Positions 41,832 through 52,413 are shown, counted from the stretch's first letter. The stretch is DNA of 64,000 bases from an uncultured Deferribacterales bacterium (GCA_947853665.1 CANTXF010000012.1:1-64000), one strand, 5' to 3'. A program made the numbers and translations. The notes: a model not told the origin generated them from the sequence alone.

Positions 41832-43070
41832 CTAATCGTTGCGCAGGGCTTCTATGGGAGACATTCTGGCAGCCTGTCTGGCGGGAAACACAGCGGCCAG
41901 GAACGTTATCGCTATGGAGCATACGGTAACGAGCAGGTAAACCTGCCAGTCGATATTAACCGGTATTTTATCCATAAAATATACGTCCCGCGGAAGCTCT
42001 ATTATTTTAAAATTTTTAAGGCAAAGGGAGATAACGAGGGCCAGAGCATCGCCCAGCACGGTGCCCGTAAGGCCCACTATAAGGCCCTGGCGCATGAACA
42101 CGCGGGTAACGAAGCCGCTGCCCGCTCCCGAAGCCCTTAATATGGCTATATCCTTCAGCTTATCCTTTACGGTAATGGCTATCATGCTCACTATATTGAA
42201 AGACGCCACTATTATAATAAGGGTAAGAATAACGAACATGGCAAACTGCTCCAGCTTCAGGGCGGAAAAAAGGCTGGCGTTCATGCTGAGCCAGTCCCTC
42301 ACCCAGTAAGGGAACGCAAGCTCCTTAGAAAGAGCCTCCACGACGGGCAGCAGGTTTTCCTTATCGGAAGAGGCCACGCCGAACCCGGAAACGGAGCCTT
42401 TCATATTAAGGAAATCCTGGGCGGCCGGAACGGATATATAGGCCATTGTTGCGTTATATTCGTAGATGCCGGTGTCGAAAAGGCCCGCGACGATAAACTT
42501 TTTCATCTTGGGAGTTATGCCGAAAGGCCCCCGCGAGCCGTAAGGGCTTACGACGGTTATCTCGTCCCCGTCTCCAACGGCCAGGGTGACCGCCAGATCC
42601 CTGCCGAGCAGTATGCCCGGAATATTTTTATCCGGCCCGAAGCTTTTATCAAGGTCCGAAAGCGAGCCGGACGCCATAAAGGAGGCCAGGCGGGAAACGT
42701 CCTTTTCAAAAGCCGGGTCTATGCCCTTTATCACAACTCCCGTAACGGATTTATCGGAAGTAAGCAAAACCTGCCCCATTATAAAAGGCGAAGCCGCCGC
42801 CACGCCGCCGGACGATATTATCTTTTCCCGCAGGGCGGAGTAATTATCTATGGGCTGATTGTCGAAGCGGGTTATTATTATATCGGAGTTCGCCCCTATC
42901 AGCTTGCTTTTCAGATTGTCTGAAAAGCCCGACATTACGCTTACCACTATTATGAGAGCGGCCACGCCAAGCATTATCCCGATAACGGAGGTTACGGACA
43001 GGAAGGACAAAAGCCGCGTCCTTTTCCTGCTTCTGAGGTATCTTACGGCTAACAGGTTCTCTGGCTTCAC
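41832..43070 (-). CDS. lipoprotein-releasing permease LolC/LolE
   Basis: A 412-residue FtsX-like permease with one N-terminal helix (LLSFLSVTSVIGIMLGVAALIIVVSV), a large periplasmic domain (about residues 50-260) and three C-terminal helices. The N-terminal pattern ENLLAVRYLRSRKR and the end ARQAARMSPIEALRND are typical of LolC/LolE. Only one permease gene is present, so a homodimeric (LolF-like) transporter or a partner elsewhere is implied. The start is GTG at 43070. Confidence 0.93.
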   Translation of the reverse strand: MKPENLLAVRYLRSRKRTRLLSFLSVTSVIGIMLGVAALIIVVSVMSGFSDNLKSKLIGANSDIIITRFDNQPIDNYSALREKIISSGGVAAASPFIMGQVLLTSDKSVTGVVIKGIDPAFEKDVSRLASFMASGSLSDLDKSFGPDKNIPGILLGRDLAVTLAVGDGDEITVVSPYGSRGPFGITPKMKKFIVAGLFDTGIYEYNATMAYISVPAAQDFLNMKGSVSGFGVASSDKENLLPVVEALSKELAFPYWVRDWLSMNASLFSALKLEQFAMFVILTLIIIVASFNIVSMIAITVKDKLKDIAILRASGAGSGFVTRVFMRQGLIVGLTGTVLGDALALVISLCLKNFKIIELPRDVYFMDKIPVNIDWQVYLLVTVCSIAITFLAAVFPARQAARMSPIEALRND

Positions 43071-43086
43071 TTTTGCTCCGGCGAAG

Positions 43087-44598
<1,512 letters not shown>

Positions 44599-45414
44599 TC
44601 AGACCAATTTTTTAAACACAGCGTCCGTTTCTTCCGGATTTACGGGGGAAGCGAAAACCCGGCACACGGCGGGCGGCCTGCGCTTGAAAGAATTTTTCAG
44701 CACCCTGAACGCCACCTCTTTTGAAAAATCCTCCCCGAAAACGGCGTAAAGCTCTTCCTTACCCATACCAAGCTCCAGCGCCGCGTAAAAAAAACTATCC
44801 GCCCGGCCGTAGGTAAAGCCAAGCTCGTCCTCGTCCGTCTGGCCGGGCCACAAATCGGCGGTAGGCGGTTTCGTTATTATGGAATCCGGCACTCCGGCGG
44901 CTTTCGCGGCCGCCAGCACGTCTTTTTTATAAAGCTCGCCCAGAACGTTCACGGACGAAGCCATGTCTCCGTACCATGTGCCGTAGCCAAGCAGGGCCTC
45001 GCTTTTGTTGGAGGCTCCAAGAACAACGGCGTTATTGGCCTTCGCCCTGTCGAAAAGAAATGTCATGCGTATGCGGGCAAGCGCGTTGCCCCTGCGGAGC
45101 CGGTCCGGGTCGCCTCCCAGGGAGAAGAAAGCGTCCGCGGCGGGGGATATATCCACGATCTCCAGCTTCGCGCCAAGGCTTTCGCAGAGAAGCTCCGCGT
45201 CCTTCCTGGACCTTGCGCCGGACGTTTTATAAGGCAGGAAATAAAGCAGCAGCCTTTCCGTGCCGATGGCTTTTGCAGCCGCCGCGGCGGCAAGGGCGGA
45301 ATCCACGCCGCCGGAAACTCCCAGAACGGCCTTTTCCGCCCCAGTGGCAGCGAAAGCCCTTTTCAGGGAGGAGCACAGCCGGGCGAAAATAACGGAGGAG
45401 CGGTCCGTATCCAT
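44599..45414 (-). CDS. nadE: NAD+ synthase, ammonia-dependent type
   Basis: NadE amidates deamido-NAD to NAD. The 271-residue product is the short form without a glutaminase domain. It shows the PP-loop LGVSGGVDSALAAA, ALARIRMTFLFDRAKAN, VVLGASNKSEALLGYGTWYGD and IITKPPTADLWPGQTDEDELG. It lies eight bases after moaC and 30 bases before guaB in the same run. Confidence 0.95.
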   Translation of the reverse strand: MDTDRSSVIFARLCSSLKRAFAATGAEKAVLGVSGGVDSALAAAAAAKAIGTERLLLYFLPYKTSGARSRKDAELLCESLGAKLEIVDISPAADAFFSLGGDPDRLRRGNALARIRMTFLFDRAKANNAVVLGASNKSEALLGYGTWYGDMASSVNVLGELYKKDVLAAAKAAGVPDSIITKPPTADLWPGQTDEDELGFTYGRADSFFYAALELGMGKEELYAVFGEDFSKEVAFRVLKNSFKRRPPAVCRVFASPVNPEETDAVFKKLV

Positions 45415-45422
45415 AAAGCCCC

Positions 45423-45902
45423 TTATTCCTCCGGCCTTACGAAATCGCCGCTTTTGCCGCCCGATTTTTTCATAAGCCTTATGTCGGATATTACCATGGT
45501 CTTATCCACGGCCTTGCACATATCGTAAATGGTAAGGGCGGCGATAGAAACTCCCGTCAGAGCCTCCATCTCCACCCCGGTCTGCCCGGCAAGGCGCGCG
45601 GTTACGTCTATCTCCACCTCGCCAAGCTCCTCGTTGGTTCTGAAATCCACCTCCACGCCGCTTATAAGCAGGGGGTGGCATAGCGGTATAAGGTGAGGCG
45701 TCTGTTTTACTCCCAGTATAGCCGCCAGGCGGGCCACCTCGAAAACGTTTCCTTTTTTGATCTTCATCTGGAGAATTGCCGAAAGGGTTTCCGGCTTCAT
45801 CGTTATTTTGCCGCTGGCGGTAGCAACGCGCCTGGTGGGGGATTTTTCCGTAACGTCCACCATGCGGCTTGCGCCTTTTTCGTCGAAATGAGTAAAATCC
45901 AT
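45423..45902 (-). CDS. moaC: cyclic pyranopterin monophosphate synthase
   Basis: MoaC completes the first step of molybdenum-cofactor synthesis after MoaA. The 159-residue length is typical; conserved stretches are MVDVTEKSPTRRVATASG, KKGNVFEVARLAAILGVKQT, LIPLCHPLLISGVEV, GVEMEALTGVSIAALTIYDMCKA and a final KSGGKSGD. GGAGGTG precedes the ATG. No other moa or moe gene is nearby. Confidence 0.97.
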   Translation of the reverse strand: MDFTHFDEKGASRMVDVTEKSPTRRVATASGKITMKPETLSAILQMKIKKGNVFEVARLAAILGVKQTPHLIPLCHPLLISGVEVDFRTNEELGEVEIDVTARLAGQTGVEMEALTGVSIAALTIYDMCKAVDKTMVISDIRLMKKSGGKSGDFVRPEE

Positions 45903-45936
45903 AACCGTATCACCTCCGAATTGAAAAGCGGCCCGC

Positions 45937-46785
45937 TTATCCCACCGGAAAGGCGGAAAAAAGCTCGTCCACGGGAACGGTGGATTCCGCGTACTTCCAA
46001 ATGCGGCCTCCGTCGTCCTTTATTTCGTCCATAGCCACGTCGGCGTGGTTTATCCGTATTTCAGCGTAGGGTTTAGCCGTGTCGAGCACGCGGCCCTCCG
46101 GGCTGAAATCGGGAACGTTTATAACTATCCTGAAAACTTCCGTATCGGTAAGCATGAGCTTGGCGAAAATCAGCTCCAGAAGCCGCTTCATCTGAGGGCG
46201 GAGCTGGTTTTTCTTATAGGAGGGCAGCATTCTGCCTTCAAGGTCGACGCAGGAATATATAAAAGTAAGCGTCATCACCCCGCCGGACTTTCTGGCGTCG
46301 GCAAGCCTCAGCATGGGTATTATCTGGTATTTCGCGGCAAAGGGAGATTCTTTAAGAGTCTCGTTAAACCGGACGATAAGGTCCTCTATCTCGAAAGACG
46401 TTTTTTTGTCCATAGAGTTTGTCGTCGTGCTCTCGTCCCTGAAAATGCGCTCCGTGCGGACGTATCTGCGGCTTATCCAGCCTTCCTGGTTGTTATACAT
46501 TTTTACTTTAAGCCAGTCGCCGCTTTCGCCTATTATAAGCACTTTTTCCGACTGGGAGGCGGTGCGCAGGACTTTCGAATTTATATCCGGCCTCTCCCTT
46601 ACGGAAACTCCGGAATGACGGACCGTGCCGGAGCCTTCCACAACCTCGGTTATGGGTTTATCGGCCATTATGCCCACGTTCGGCATGGCCGGGCCGGATT
46701 CGTCCGGGTCGTCCATATCCGTTTGGGCCGCGGCCTCAAACGATACGGCAAGGGTAATAAACAAGCAGATTATCAGCCTAAACAT
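45937..46785 (-). CDS. secreted bacterial SH3-domain protein
   Basis: A 282-residue protein with a signal peptide (LIICLFITLAVSFEAAA) and one SH3b domain at about residues 53-107 (GTVRHSGVSVRERPDINSKVL...WLKVKMYNNQEGWISRRYV). The rest, about residues 120-282, is a mixed helix/strand domain I do not recognise (FSPEGRVLDTAKPYAEIRIN). SH3b domains usually bind peptidoglycan peptides. It overlaps the ychF end by eight bases, so the two are co-translated. Confidence 0.78.
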   Translation of the reverse strand: MFRLIICLFITLAVSFEAAAQTDMDDPDESGPAMPNVGIMADKPITEVVEGSGTVRHSGVSVRERPDINSKVLRTASQSEKVLIIGESGDWLKVKMYNNQEGWISRRYVRTERIFRDESTTTNSMDKKTSFEIEDLIVRFNETLKESPFAAKYQIIPMLRLADARKSGGVMTLTFIYSCVDLEGRMLPSYKKNQLRPQMKRLLELIFAKLMLTDTEVFRIVINVPDFSPEGRVLDTAKPYAEIRINHADVAMDEIKDDGGRIWKYAESTVPVDELFSAFPVG

Positions 46786-47878
46786 TGAATCTGAAATACA
46801 TTATATCGCCGTCCTGGACGACGTATTCCTTGCCTTCGAGCCGCAGACGGCCCTTTTCCTTGGCGGCGGCAAGAGATTTTAGGTTTTCAAAATCGGAGTA
46901 GGAGCAGACCTCCGCCCGGATAAAGCCCCTCTCTATGTCGGAATGGATCTTGCCTGCGGCCTTCTGGGCGGACGTGCCTTTTTCCACCGTCCAGGCGCGG
47001 ACTTCCTTTTCCCCGGCGGTAAAAAACGTTATGAGGCCGAGCAGGTCGTAACCGCTGCGTATAAGGTTTTCAAGGCCGCTGCGCTCCATGCCCAGGCTTT
47101 GCAGGTATTCCGCCGCGTCCTCCTGGGAAAGCTCCTGAAGCTCGCACTCGGTTTTCCCGCAGATTTTTACCACGAGAGCGCCTTCCTCCGCGGCGATTTT
47201 ACGAACGGCCTTTACGTGATCGTTATCTTCCGCAAGGCCGTCCTCGTCCACATTGGCCACATAAAGGACGGGCTTCGCCGTAATAAGCTGAAACTCCCGC
47301 ACTTCTTCCTCGTATTCGGGGTTTTCCTCTATAAGCCTGCGGACGGGCCTGCCCTCCCCAGCGTGCCTGAGCATGGCTTCCATTATCTCGGCTTTGCGCT
47401 TCAAGGCCTTATCGCCGCTTTTTGAAGCCTTCTGGGTCTTTATAAGGGCCCGCTCCAGTATATCCATATCGGATATTAAAAGCTCGGTGTTGATTATATC
47501 TATATCTCTGGCCGGGTTTACGCCGTTTTCCACATGGACGATCTCCGTGCTTTCAAAACAGCGCACCACATGGGCCACGGCCTCTACCTGGCGTATATGG
47601 GTAAGGAACTGGTTTCCCCTGCCCTCGCCCTTGCTGGCGCCTTTTACCAGCCCCGCAATATCCACGAACTCGACGGTAGTGGGAACTATCGACCTTGGCT
47701 TGACGTGCTCCACTATGAAATCCATCCTGTCGTCAGGCACTGGAACCACGCCCCTGTTAGGGTCTATGGTACAGAAAGGATAATTTGCGCTCTCGGCGTT
47801 CTGAGCCTTGGAGAGAGCGTTGAAAATAGTCGATTTGCCTACGTTCGGCAGCCCGACGATACCGCAGCTGAATCCCAT
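46778..47878 (-). CDS. ychF: redox-regulated ATPase/GTPase YchF
   Basis: A 366-residue Obg-family P-loop protein with GLPNVGKSTIFNALSKAQNA (G1), FVDIAGLVKGASKGEGRGNQF (G3), a helical coiled-coil insert and a C-terminal TGS domain (EKGTSAQKAAGKIHSDIERGFIRAEV). YchF binds the ribosome and prefers ATP. It is the first gene of the leftward ten-gene run and is divergent from the pirin gene. Confidence 0.97.
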   Translation of the reverse strand: MGFSCGIVGLPNVGKSTIFNALSKAQNAESANYPFCTIDPNRGVVPVPDDRMDFIVEHVKPRSIVPTTVEFVDIAGLVKGASKGEGRGNQFLTHIRQVEAVAHVVRCFESTEIVHVENGVNPARDIDIINTELLISDMDILERALIKTQKASKSGDKALKRKAEIMEAMLRHAGEGRPVRRLIEENPEYEEEVREFQLITAKPVLYVANVDEDGLAEDNDHVKAVRKIAAEEGALVVKICGKTECELQELSQEDAAEYLQSLGMERSGLENLIRSGYDLLGLITFFTAGEKEVRAWTVEKGTSAQKAAGKIHSDIERGFIRAEVCSYSDFENLKSLAAAKEKGRLRLEGKEYVVQDGDIMYFRFNV

Positions 47879-47996
47879 TGATCACCCGTCCGCAAACTCG
47901 GGCCAACGCCCGATAGATTAATTCAGCAGTATATTTCCTTCCCGTAAATTTCGCAACATATAAATGGTTTTAAAGAACCATAGAGCGCAAATAAAA

Positions 47997-48024
47997 CTGA
48001 CGCGGCGGATAAACCGTGTATAAT
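47997..48024 (+). promoter_or_regulatory. predicted sigma-70 promoter of the pirin gene
   Basis: CTGACG (47997-48002), a 16-base spacer and a perfect TATAAT (48019-48024) lie 32 bases before the ATG at 48057. Confidence 0.65.
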
Positions 48025-48056
48025 GAAAATATATCGCTATTTAAGGAGAATAAGGC

Positions 48057-48755
48057 ATGATAAAAAAAATAGACCATAAAAAAATGGGAAGCGGCGACAG
48101 GGGCTGGCTCAAAAGCATTTTTCACTTTTCGTTCGCGGAATACAGAAACCCTGATAATATAAATTTCGGCGTGCTCCGCGTGCTTAACGACGACACGGTG
48201 CAGCCCCGCTCCGGCTTCGACACGCATCCGCACAGGGATATGGAGATAATAAGCTACGTAATTTCAGGCGAGCTGACTCACGGAGACAACATGGGCAATA
48301 AGCGCACCCTCGGCAGGGGCGACGTGCAGTATATGAGCGCGGGCACGGGAATAACCCACAGCGAAATGAACAACGCCGGCGGCCCTCTGCGGTTTTTGCA
48401 GATATGGATAATACCAGACGGGCAGGGCTACCGGCCGCGCTACGGAGATAAGCGGCTCCCCTGGGACGAACGCATTGGCAAATGGCTGCACATAGTGTCG
48501 CCAGAAACCGGTACCGCGCCCATAAAGATACATCAGGACGCGGATATTTACGTTACGGAGCTTGCAGGAGGCAGAGAGCTAAGCCTGCCGCTGGAAAAAA
48601 ACAGGCAGGCATATATAGTGGTAATAGAAGGCGCGGCGGAAATAAACGGCGCGGAAATAAGCGAGCGGGACGCCGCCGAAATAACGGACGAAGATATAAA
48701 AATAACCGCCTTGCCCAAAGCCCACATAATAGCTGTAACCATGCCCAAAGAATAA
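48057..48755 (+). CDS. pirin family protein
   Basis: A 232-residue bicupin protein. The N-terminal cupin shows the metal-binding pattern DTHPHRDMEIISYVISGELTHGDNMG and GTGITHSEMN, as in YhhW/YhaK-type pirins; known members act as quercetinases or metal-dependent regulators. It has its own promoter, an AAGGAG site and a strong terminator, so it is a single-gene unit. The substrate is unknown. Confidence 0.93.
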   Translation: MIKKIDHKKMGSGDRGWLKSIFHFSFAEYRNPDNINFGVLRVLNDDTVQPRSGFDTHPHRDMEIISYVISGELTHGDNMGNKRTLGRGDVQYMSAGTGITHSEMNNAGGPLRFLQIWIIPDGQGYRPRYGDKRLPWDERIGKWLHIVSPETGTAPIKIHQDADIYVTELAGGRELSLPLEKNRQAYIVVIEGAAEINGAEISERDAAEITDEDIKITALPKAHIIAVTMPKE

Positions 48756-48762
48756 AAATAAC

Positions 48763-48786
48763 GCCCCGGAAACGGGGCTTTTTTTA
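48763..48786 (+). terminator. Rho-independent terminator of the pirin gene
   Basis: GCCCCG/CGGGGC stem with a GAAA tetraloop followed by a seven-base T-run, directly after the stop codon. Confidence 0.9.
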
Positions 48787-49156
48787 ATCCGCGGCGGTTA
48801 TCCGGGGCCGCTTACCCGTATTTAAGCGGCGGTTTCATTAATATATCGTTTTTACTAAAACAATTCCAAAATCCGCCCGGAGCTTATCCCTTAAAAAAAT
48901 ATATATAAACGCTTTTTCCGGCGGGAATATCAATTCACGCATGCCAAATCTACCGGCAAACGCGGCAAAGCGCCGCTCGCTCCCACAGGTAAAAAAGCGG
49001 CGCTCTGCGGCCTTTGCAAAAATGTTAATATTATCAATAAATAATACCATTTTTAAATTATTTTATTTTATATACTCTATTATATACTTTAAGTAAAATA
49101 TTTTGATATATTTTATCTGCGGGGCAGCCCGGCCATCAAAAACCAGGAGGTGCTGT
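48787..49156. other. AT-rich non-coding stretch with inverted repeats
   Basis: No gene is recognised. A perfect inverted repeat AGCGCCGCT/AGCGGCGCT is at 48969-48977 and 48996-49004, and CCGCTTA/TAAGCGG at 48808-48814 and 48823-48829. From about 49020 to 49110 the sequence is strongly AT-rich. It marks the left edge of an accessory patch. Confidence 0.5.
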
Positions 49157-49339
49157 ATGAGCACATTATATTCCGTAAGAATTGGCCGCAAACAATATCA
49201 TAAAACCCGCGAGGAAATTAAAAGCGAGGTAAGCAGCGTATGCAGTGAACACGGTATCGAAATAACATCCGAACAGGAGCTTGAAAATATGGTCAATTTA
49301 ATAATTTTTCTTATAGACGACACAAGAACGACGCTGTAA
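49157..49339 (+). CDS. small protein of unknown function
   Basis: A 60-residue hydrophilic protein (start ATG 49157) with a very good ribosome-binding site, AGGAGGTG, at normal spacing. The sequence is rich in charged residues, with a helical middle (TREEIKSEVSSVCSEHGIEIT) and a hydrophobic patch LENMVNLIIFLIDD near the end. No family was recognised. The strong Shine-Dalgarno sequence is the main support for calling it real. Confidence 0.55.
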   Translation: MSTLYSVRIGRKQYHKTREEIKSEVSSVCSEHGIEITSEQELENMVNLIIFLIDDTRTTL

Positions 49340-49471
49340 AAGCGCCGCAAGTCCGAATAGTTTAGGCTGCTAACGCGCAGCAACTGACCACGCCGGGCCA
49401 GCCCCGCGCAGGAGCATTTTTAAACACGATTTACGCGCGTAATATAAAACAACGCGCGCAGCGCGTGCGGC

Positions 49472-49780
49472 TCACGGTATTTTCGTATTTTTCATACGGC
49501 TTTGAATATCTTTGATTATAAGGGGATAGACGGTTTCAATATACTTTTCTCTTTCAAACTCTGCGGCCCCGTCGCTCAAAAACAGTTGGTAAGGCTCTAT
49601 CGCAAAAAACTCAATCATTTTAGATAAAGTTTTATATGAGGGAAACTGCTTGCAGGTTTCTATTTTATTTATCGTTCCCAAATCCACTCCGATTTTTGCG
49701 GCAAGTTTATCCTGCGACAGATTGAATAACGCGCGATACTTTTTAATATTACTTGCCAAAATCATACCTATATCATCCAT
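49472..49780 (-). CDS. XRE-family transcriptional regulator, paralog 1
   Basis: A 102-residue protein with an N-terminal Cro/C1-type helix-turn-helix (residues about 8-65: LASNIKKYRALFNLSQDKLAAKIG, LGTINKIETCKQFPS) and a C-terminal segment with KYIETVYPLI. It is clearly paralogous to the XRE gene at 50148, with shared segments ETCKQFPS and EPYQLF. The two genes face away from each other across a 370-base gap, so each may act on that gap. Small size and lack of a sensor domain fit an autoregulatory repressor. Confidence 0.85.
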   Translation of the reverse strand: MDDIGMILASNIKKYRALFNLSQDKLAAKIGVDLGTINKIETCKQFPSYKTLSKMIEFFAIEPYQLFLSDGAAEFEREKYIETVYPLIIKDIQSRMKNTKIP

Positions 49781-49905
49781 AGTTTATATTTTTATCATAC
49801 TACGCCGTCTATTTGAATGTAACGAAAATACATGAAAAAACCGTAATACAATTACGGGTATCTGGAATATAAGCCGGCAAAATATATAAAAATAAGGCGT
49901 CTGCC

Positions 49906-50009
49906 GCTTAACGCATACAATTATAGAAAATATTTATAGCGGAACGGTTTGCTTACGGGCAATGCTGCCATTATAATCATTCTCCACAACATTACGCCGA
50001 TATAAACAA
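49906..50009. repeat. dispersed MITE-like repeat, copy G (internally deleted)
   Basis: Both terminal arms are recognisable (GCTTAACGCATACAATTATA at the left; CATTATAATCATTCTCCACA at the right), but the inside is shortened to about 40 bases. It lies between the two divergent XRE genes. Confidence 0.6.
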
Positions 50010-50147
50010 AATTTATTTTTCGGTCATCAGCTCAATAATATTCAAATTTTACAAATACATACGCTGTCAATAAGACGTTTAACGCCTAAAAATATTGGCG
50101 TTTATGCGGGTTGTTAAACCGTATCGTATTCAATATAAATTGATGAA

Positions 50148-50447
50148 ATGAAAAATATAAGCATGATTCTGGCAAATAACGTGAGAAAATACAGAAATAT
50201 GCTCAATCTGTCCCAGGAAGAATTGGCGGAAAAAATCGGGGTGGACTTGGGAACGGTCAGCAGGCTGGAAACCTGCAAGCAGTTCCCGTCCAGAAAAACG
50301 TTGAGCAAGCTGATAGAATACTTCGATATAGAGCCTTATCAGCTATTTACCAAAGATGAGGACCAATTCGACAAAGATAAATATATAGAAACGGTACTGC
50401 CGCTGTTAAATCAAGAAGTAGTCAAAATATTAAAGAACACCAAATAA
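50148..50447 (+). CDS. XRE-family transcriptional regulator, paralog 2
   Basis: A 99-residue protein: Cro/C1 helix-turn-helix in LANNVRKYRNMLNLSQEELA and LGTVSRLETCKQFPS, then EPYQLFTKDEDQFDKDKYIETV. It is a close paralog of the gene at 49472. The stop lies nine bases before an ATPase gene in the same direction, so the pair is probably co-transcribed and this protein may regulate it. Confidence 0.87.
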   Translation: MKNISMILANNVRKYRNMLNLSQEELAEKIGVDLGTVSRLETCKQFPSRKTLSKLIEYFDIEPYQLFTKDEDQFDKDKYIETVLPLLNQEVVKILKNTK

Positions 50448-50456
50448 TACTTTAAT

Positions 50457-51530
50457 ATGCTTAAAGAATTAGCAATAAACGGATACCGCCACTTCGCAGA
50501 CTTTAAAATCAATTTTACCGAAAATACCATAATCTGCGGCACAAACGGCTCCGGCAAAACGTCCCTTGTGGAGTTAGCGGCAAAACTGCGGGACTTTATC
50601 TTAAACAAAAACACAAAAACCGCCGGGGAAATGCGCGTGTCAGATTTATACGCCAGAGAGGACGTCCCCGCATGGGAGCGCAGCCTTTCACACAAGCATT
50701 TTGCCGATTTCTCAATAACTCTTGAGCACGGCGGCAATTCCTACGTATATTCTCTTGGAGTTTTCATCGATTCCATGCGCCGCATACACAGGGTAGATTC
50801 CGGCTCCCTTGCCGTAAACGGCGAAACGGTGCTTACGGTGGAAAGGCAGGGGCAGGTCTCCATCATCACCGATTACGATGAAAAAATGAAAACGGCCGTA
50901 GACTGGAACATAAGCTCCATACCCCAGACATTAAGATACAACGCGAAAATCAGGGAGTTTTTCAAGATAATCGCCAACGGAATATACGCCGTGTCGATAA
51001 ACCATTTTGAAAAAGTCAGCCCGTATTCCATAAACTGCAATATGCCCTGCGCGGACGCTTCCAACTTCGGAGCCTGGTACGACGGGGCAATAAAAAGGCG
51101 CGTCGGGGAAATTTCGGAGCTGTTTCAGATATACAAAAGGTTTATACCCGGATTTGTAAGATTTATAATAAAGGGATATTATACGGAGCTGGAACTGTTT
51201 GCGGAAATTGAGGACACGGAAGCGGGAAGCTTCCTGCTGCCCTACGACAGTTTTTCAAAAGGCATGAAAGCCCTCTGCGTGATACACATGATATATAAAA
51301 CCGCCGAAAATAATTCGACGGTATTTATTGACGATTTTGAAAACAACATTTATACGGCGGAGATAAACAATATCCTTGACGCGATAGAAACGGCGCGCAA
51401 AGAAAAAAACATACAAACGGTTCTCGTATCGAAACACAATAAGGTATTAAGCAGACACCCGGAGCAGATACAGATACTGCGCACGGAGGGAAACCCGCCG
51501 CGCGTCGAAGCCTGGCCGCTGAGGCCGTAA
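50457..51530 (+). CDS. ABC/SMC-type ATPase (AAA_21-like), function unknown
   Basis: A 357-residue cytoplasmic protein of the AAA_15/AAA_21 group of ABC-fold ATPases. Visible elements are Walker A CGTNGSGKTSL (residues 27-37), an ABC-signature-like DSFSKGMKAL (264-273), Walker B TVFIDDFEN (288-296) and a switch His in SKHNK (325-329). There is no TOPRIM or nuclease domain, so it is not a full OLD protein. ATPases of this kind often belong to defence modules, toxin-like genes or ATP-driven regulators. It is coupled to an upstream XRE gene. The biological role is unknown; phage defence is only a conjecture from the gene pair and the local patch. Confidence 0.8.
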   Translation: MLKELAINGYRHFADFKINFTENTIICGTNGSGKTSLVELAAKLRDFILNKNTKTAGEMRVSDLYAREDVPAWERSLSHKHFADFSITLEHGGNSYVYSLGVFIDSMRRIHRVDSGSLAVNGETVLTVERQGQVSIITDYDEKMKTAVDWNISSIPQTLRYNAKIREFFKIIANGIYAVSINHFEKVSPYSINCNMPCADASNFGAWYDGAIKRRVGEISELFQIYKRFIPGFVRFIIKGYYTELELFAEIEDTEAGSFLLPYDSFSKGMKALCVIHMIYKTAENNSTVFIDDFENNIYTAEINNILDAIETARKEKNIQTVLVSKHNKVLSRHPEQIQILRTEGNPPRVEAWPLRP

Positions 51531-52002
51531 CGGTTATTTAAACCTGTTTGGGGATTCCGTTCCGGATGACCTATCAGCCCCGCCTTGCTCATTGGCGCAT
51601 AGCAGGTCCTTTTTCAGCCGGTATCCATGTTTCCCCGCCCGGGGCAGCCCACGGAAAACTGCAGCCGACGGCGTGTCAGATTATTTGCTATCTCATAAAA
51701 CGGCCTTAATAATAAGGCTTTATTCGCTAACTATTCTTTTTCCCCGGTTTATAGGCCAGCTCCATATCCGCTTTAATGTATGGCCGCTCTGAAAACGGCA
51801 GTTACACGCTTCCTGAAACCGCCCGTCAATAAGCGGCATAAAGATTTCACTCTCCCGAAAAACGGGCTGGCAATCCGTCCTCCCGCCGCAGCCTGCGCCA
51901 TAATATGCTGATAATAAAAGAACTTTAATACAAACCGTAAAAATATACGTGGAAAATAAAAAAATATCTTGCATTATACAAATTAATAGTATAGTCTTCT
52001 TA
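51531..52002. other. non-coding stretch without supported gene
   Basis: About 470 bases between the ATPase gene and the perR promoter. A short GCCTTA/TAAGGC hairpin (near 51704-51719) followed by TTTATT could end the ATPase transcript. A 39-codon frame on the minus strand (51839-51720) is preceded by GGGAGAG, but its composition does not support a gene. Confidence 0.5.
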
Positions 52003-52022
52003 TTAAGAATTATTACTATTAA
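52003..52022. promoter_or_regulatory. candidate PerR/Fur-type operator
   Basis: TTAAGAATTATTACTATTAA is an imperfect palindrome (14 of 20 positions self-complementary), AT-rich like the Bacillus Per box. It lies just before the perR-like ribosome-binding site and downstream of a TATAGT -10 candidate at about 51990. This would fit autoregulation. Confidence 0.4.
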
Positions 52023-52038
52023 ATAAGAGGTATTGATA

Positions 52039-52413
52039 ATGAAGCGAAACACTATCCAGCGGAAACTGGTGCTGGATTCTGTTACGGCCTTAAAAAACCA
52101 CCCTACGGCGGAAGAGATATATAACAAGATAAAAGAGGAATATCCCGATATAAGCATGGGCACCGTATACAGGAACCTGAACGACCTGGCCTTAGAAGGC
52201 AGGATAAAAAAGCTATCCGTACCGGGCACGGCCGACAGGTTCGATTATATTACGGAGCCTCATTATCACATGAAATGCGCTAAATGCGGCGGGGTATTCG
52301 ACGTGCGTATGGATTATATGGCCGCTCTTGACAAGGCGGCGGAAAAAGCCACAGGGTTCCGGCTCTACGGCCACCAAACCGTATTTATGGGCGAATGTTC
52401 GCGCTGTAAATAG
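52039..52413 (+). CDS. perR: Fur-family regulator, PerR-like
   Basis: A 124-residue metalloregulator: winged helix [17 protein letters not shown], then [22 protein letters not shown] and a second Cys pair in GECSRCK (structural zinc). The regulatory site contains Asp in RFD, as in PerR rather than the Glu usual in Fur. The start is ATG 52039, eight bases after AGAGG. It lies 56 bases before a catalase gene, so it probably represses that gene and is inactivated by peroxide through metal-catalysed oxidation; the regulation itself is inferred. Confidence 0.85.
   Translation: MKRNTIQRKLVLDSVTALKNHPTAEEIYNKIKEEYPDISMGTVYRNLNDLALEGRIKKLSVPGTADRFDYITEPHYHMKCAKCGGVFDVRMDYMAALDKAAEKATGFRLYGHQTVFMGECSRCK

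Noticed and set aside
51720-51839. A 39-codon frame on the minus strand with a GGGAGAG-like ribosome-binding site
   Set aside because: Too short, no homology recognised and no coding-like composition; it lies within a larger shadow frame over the perR gene.
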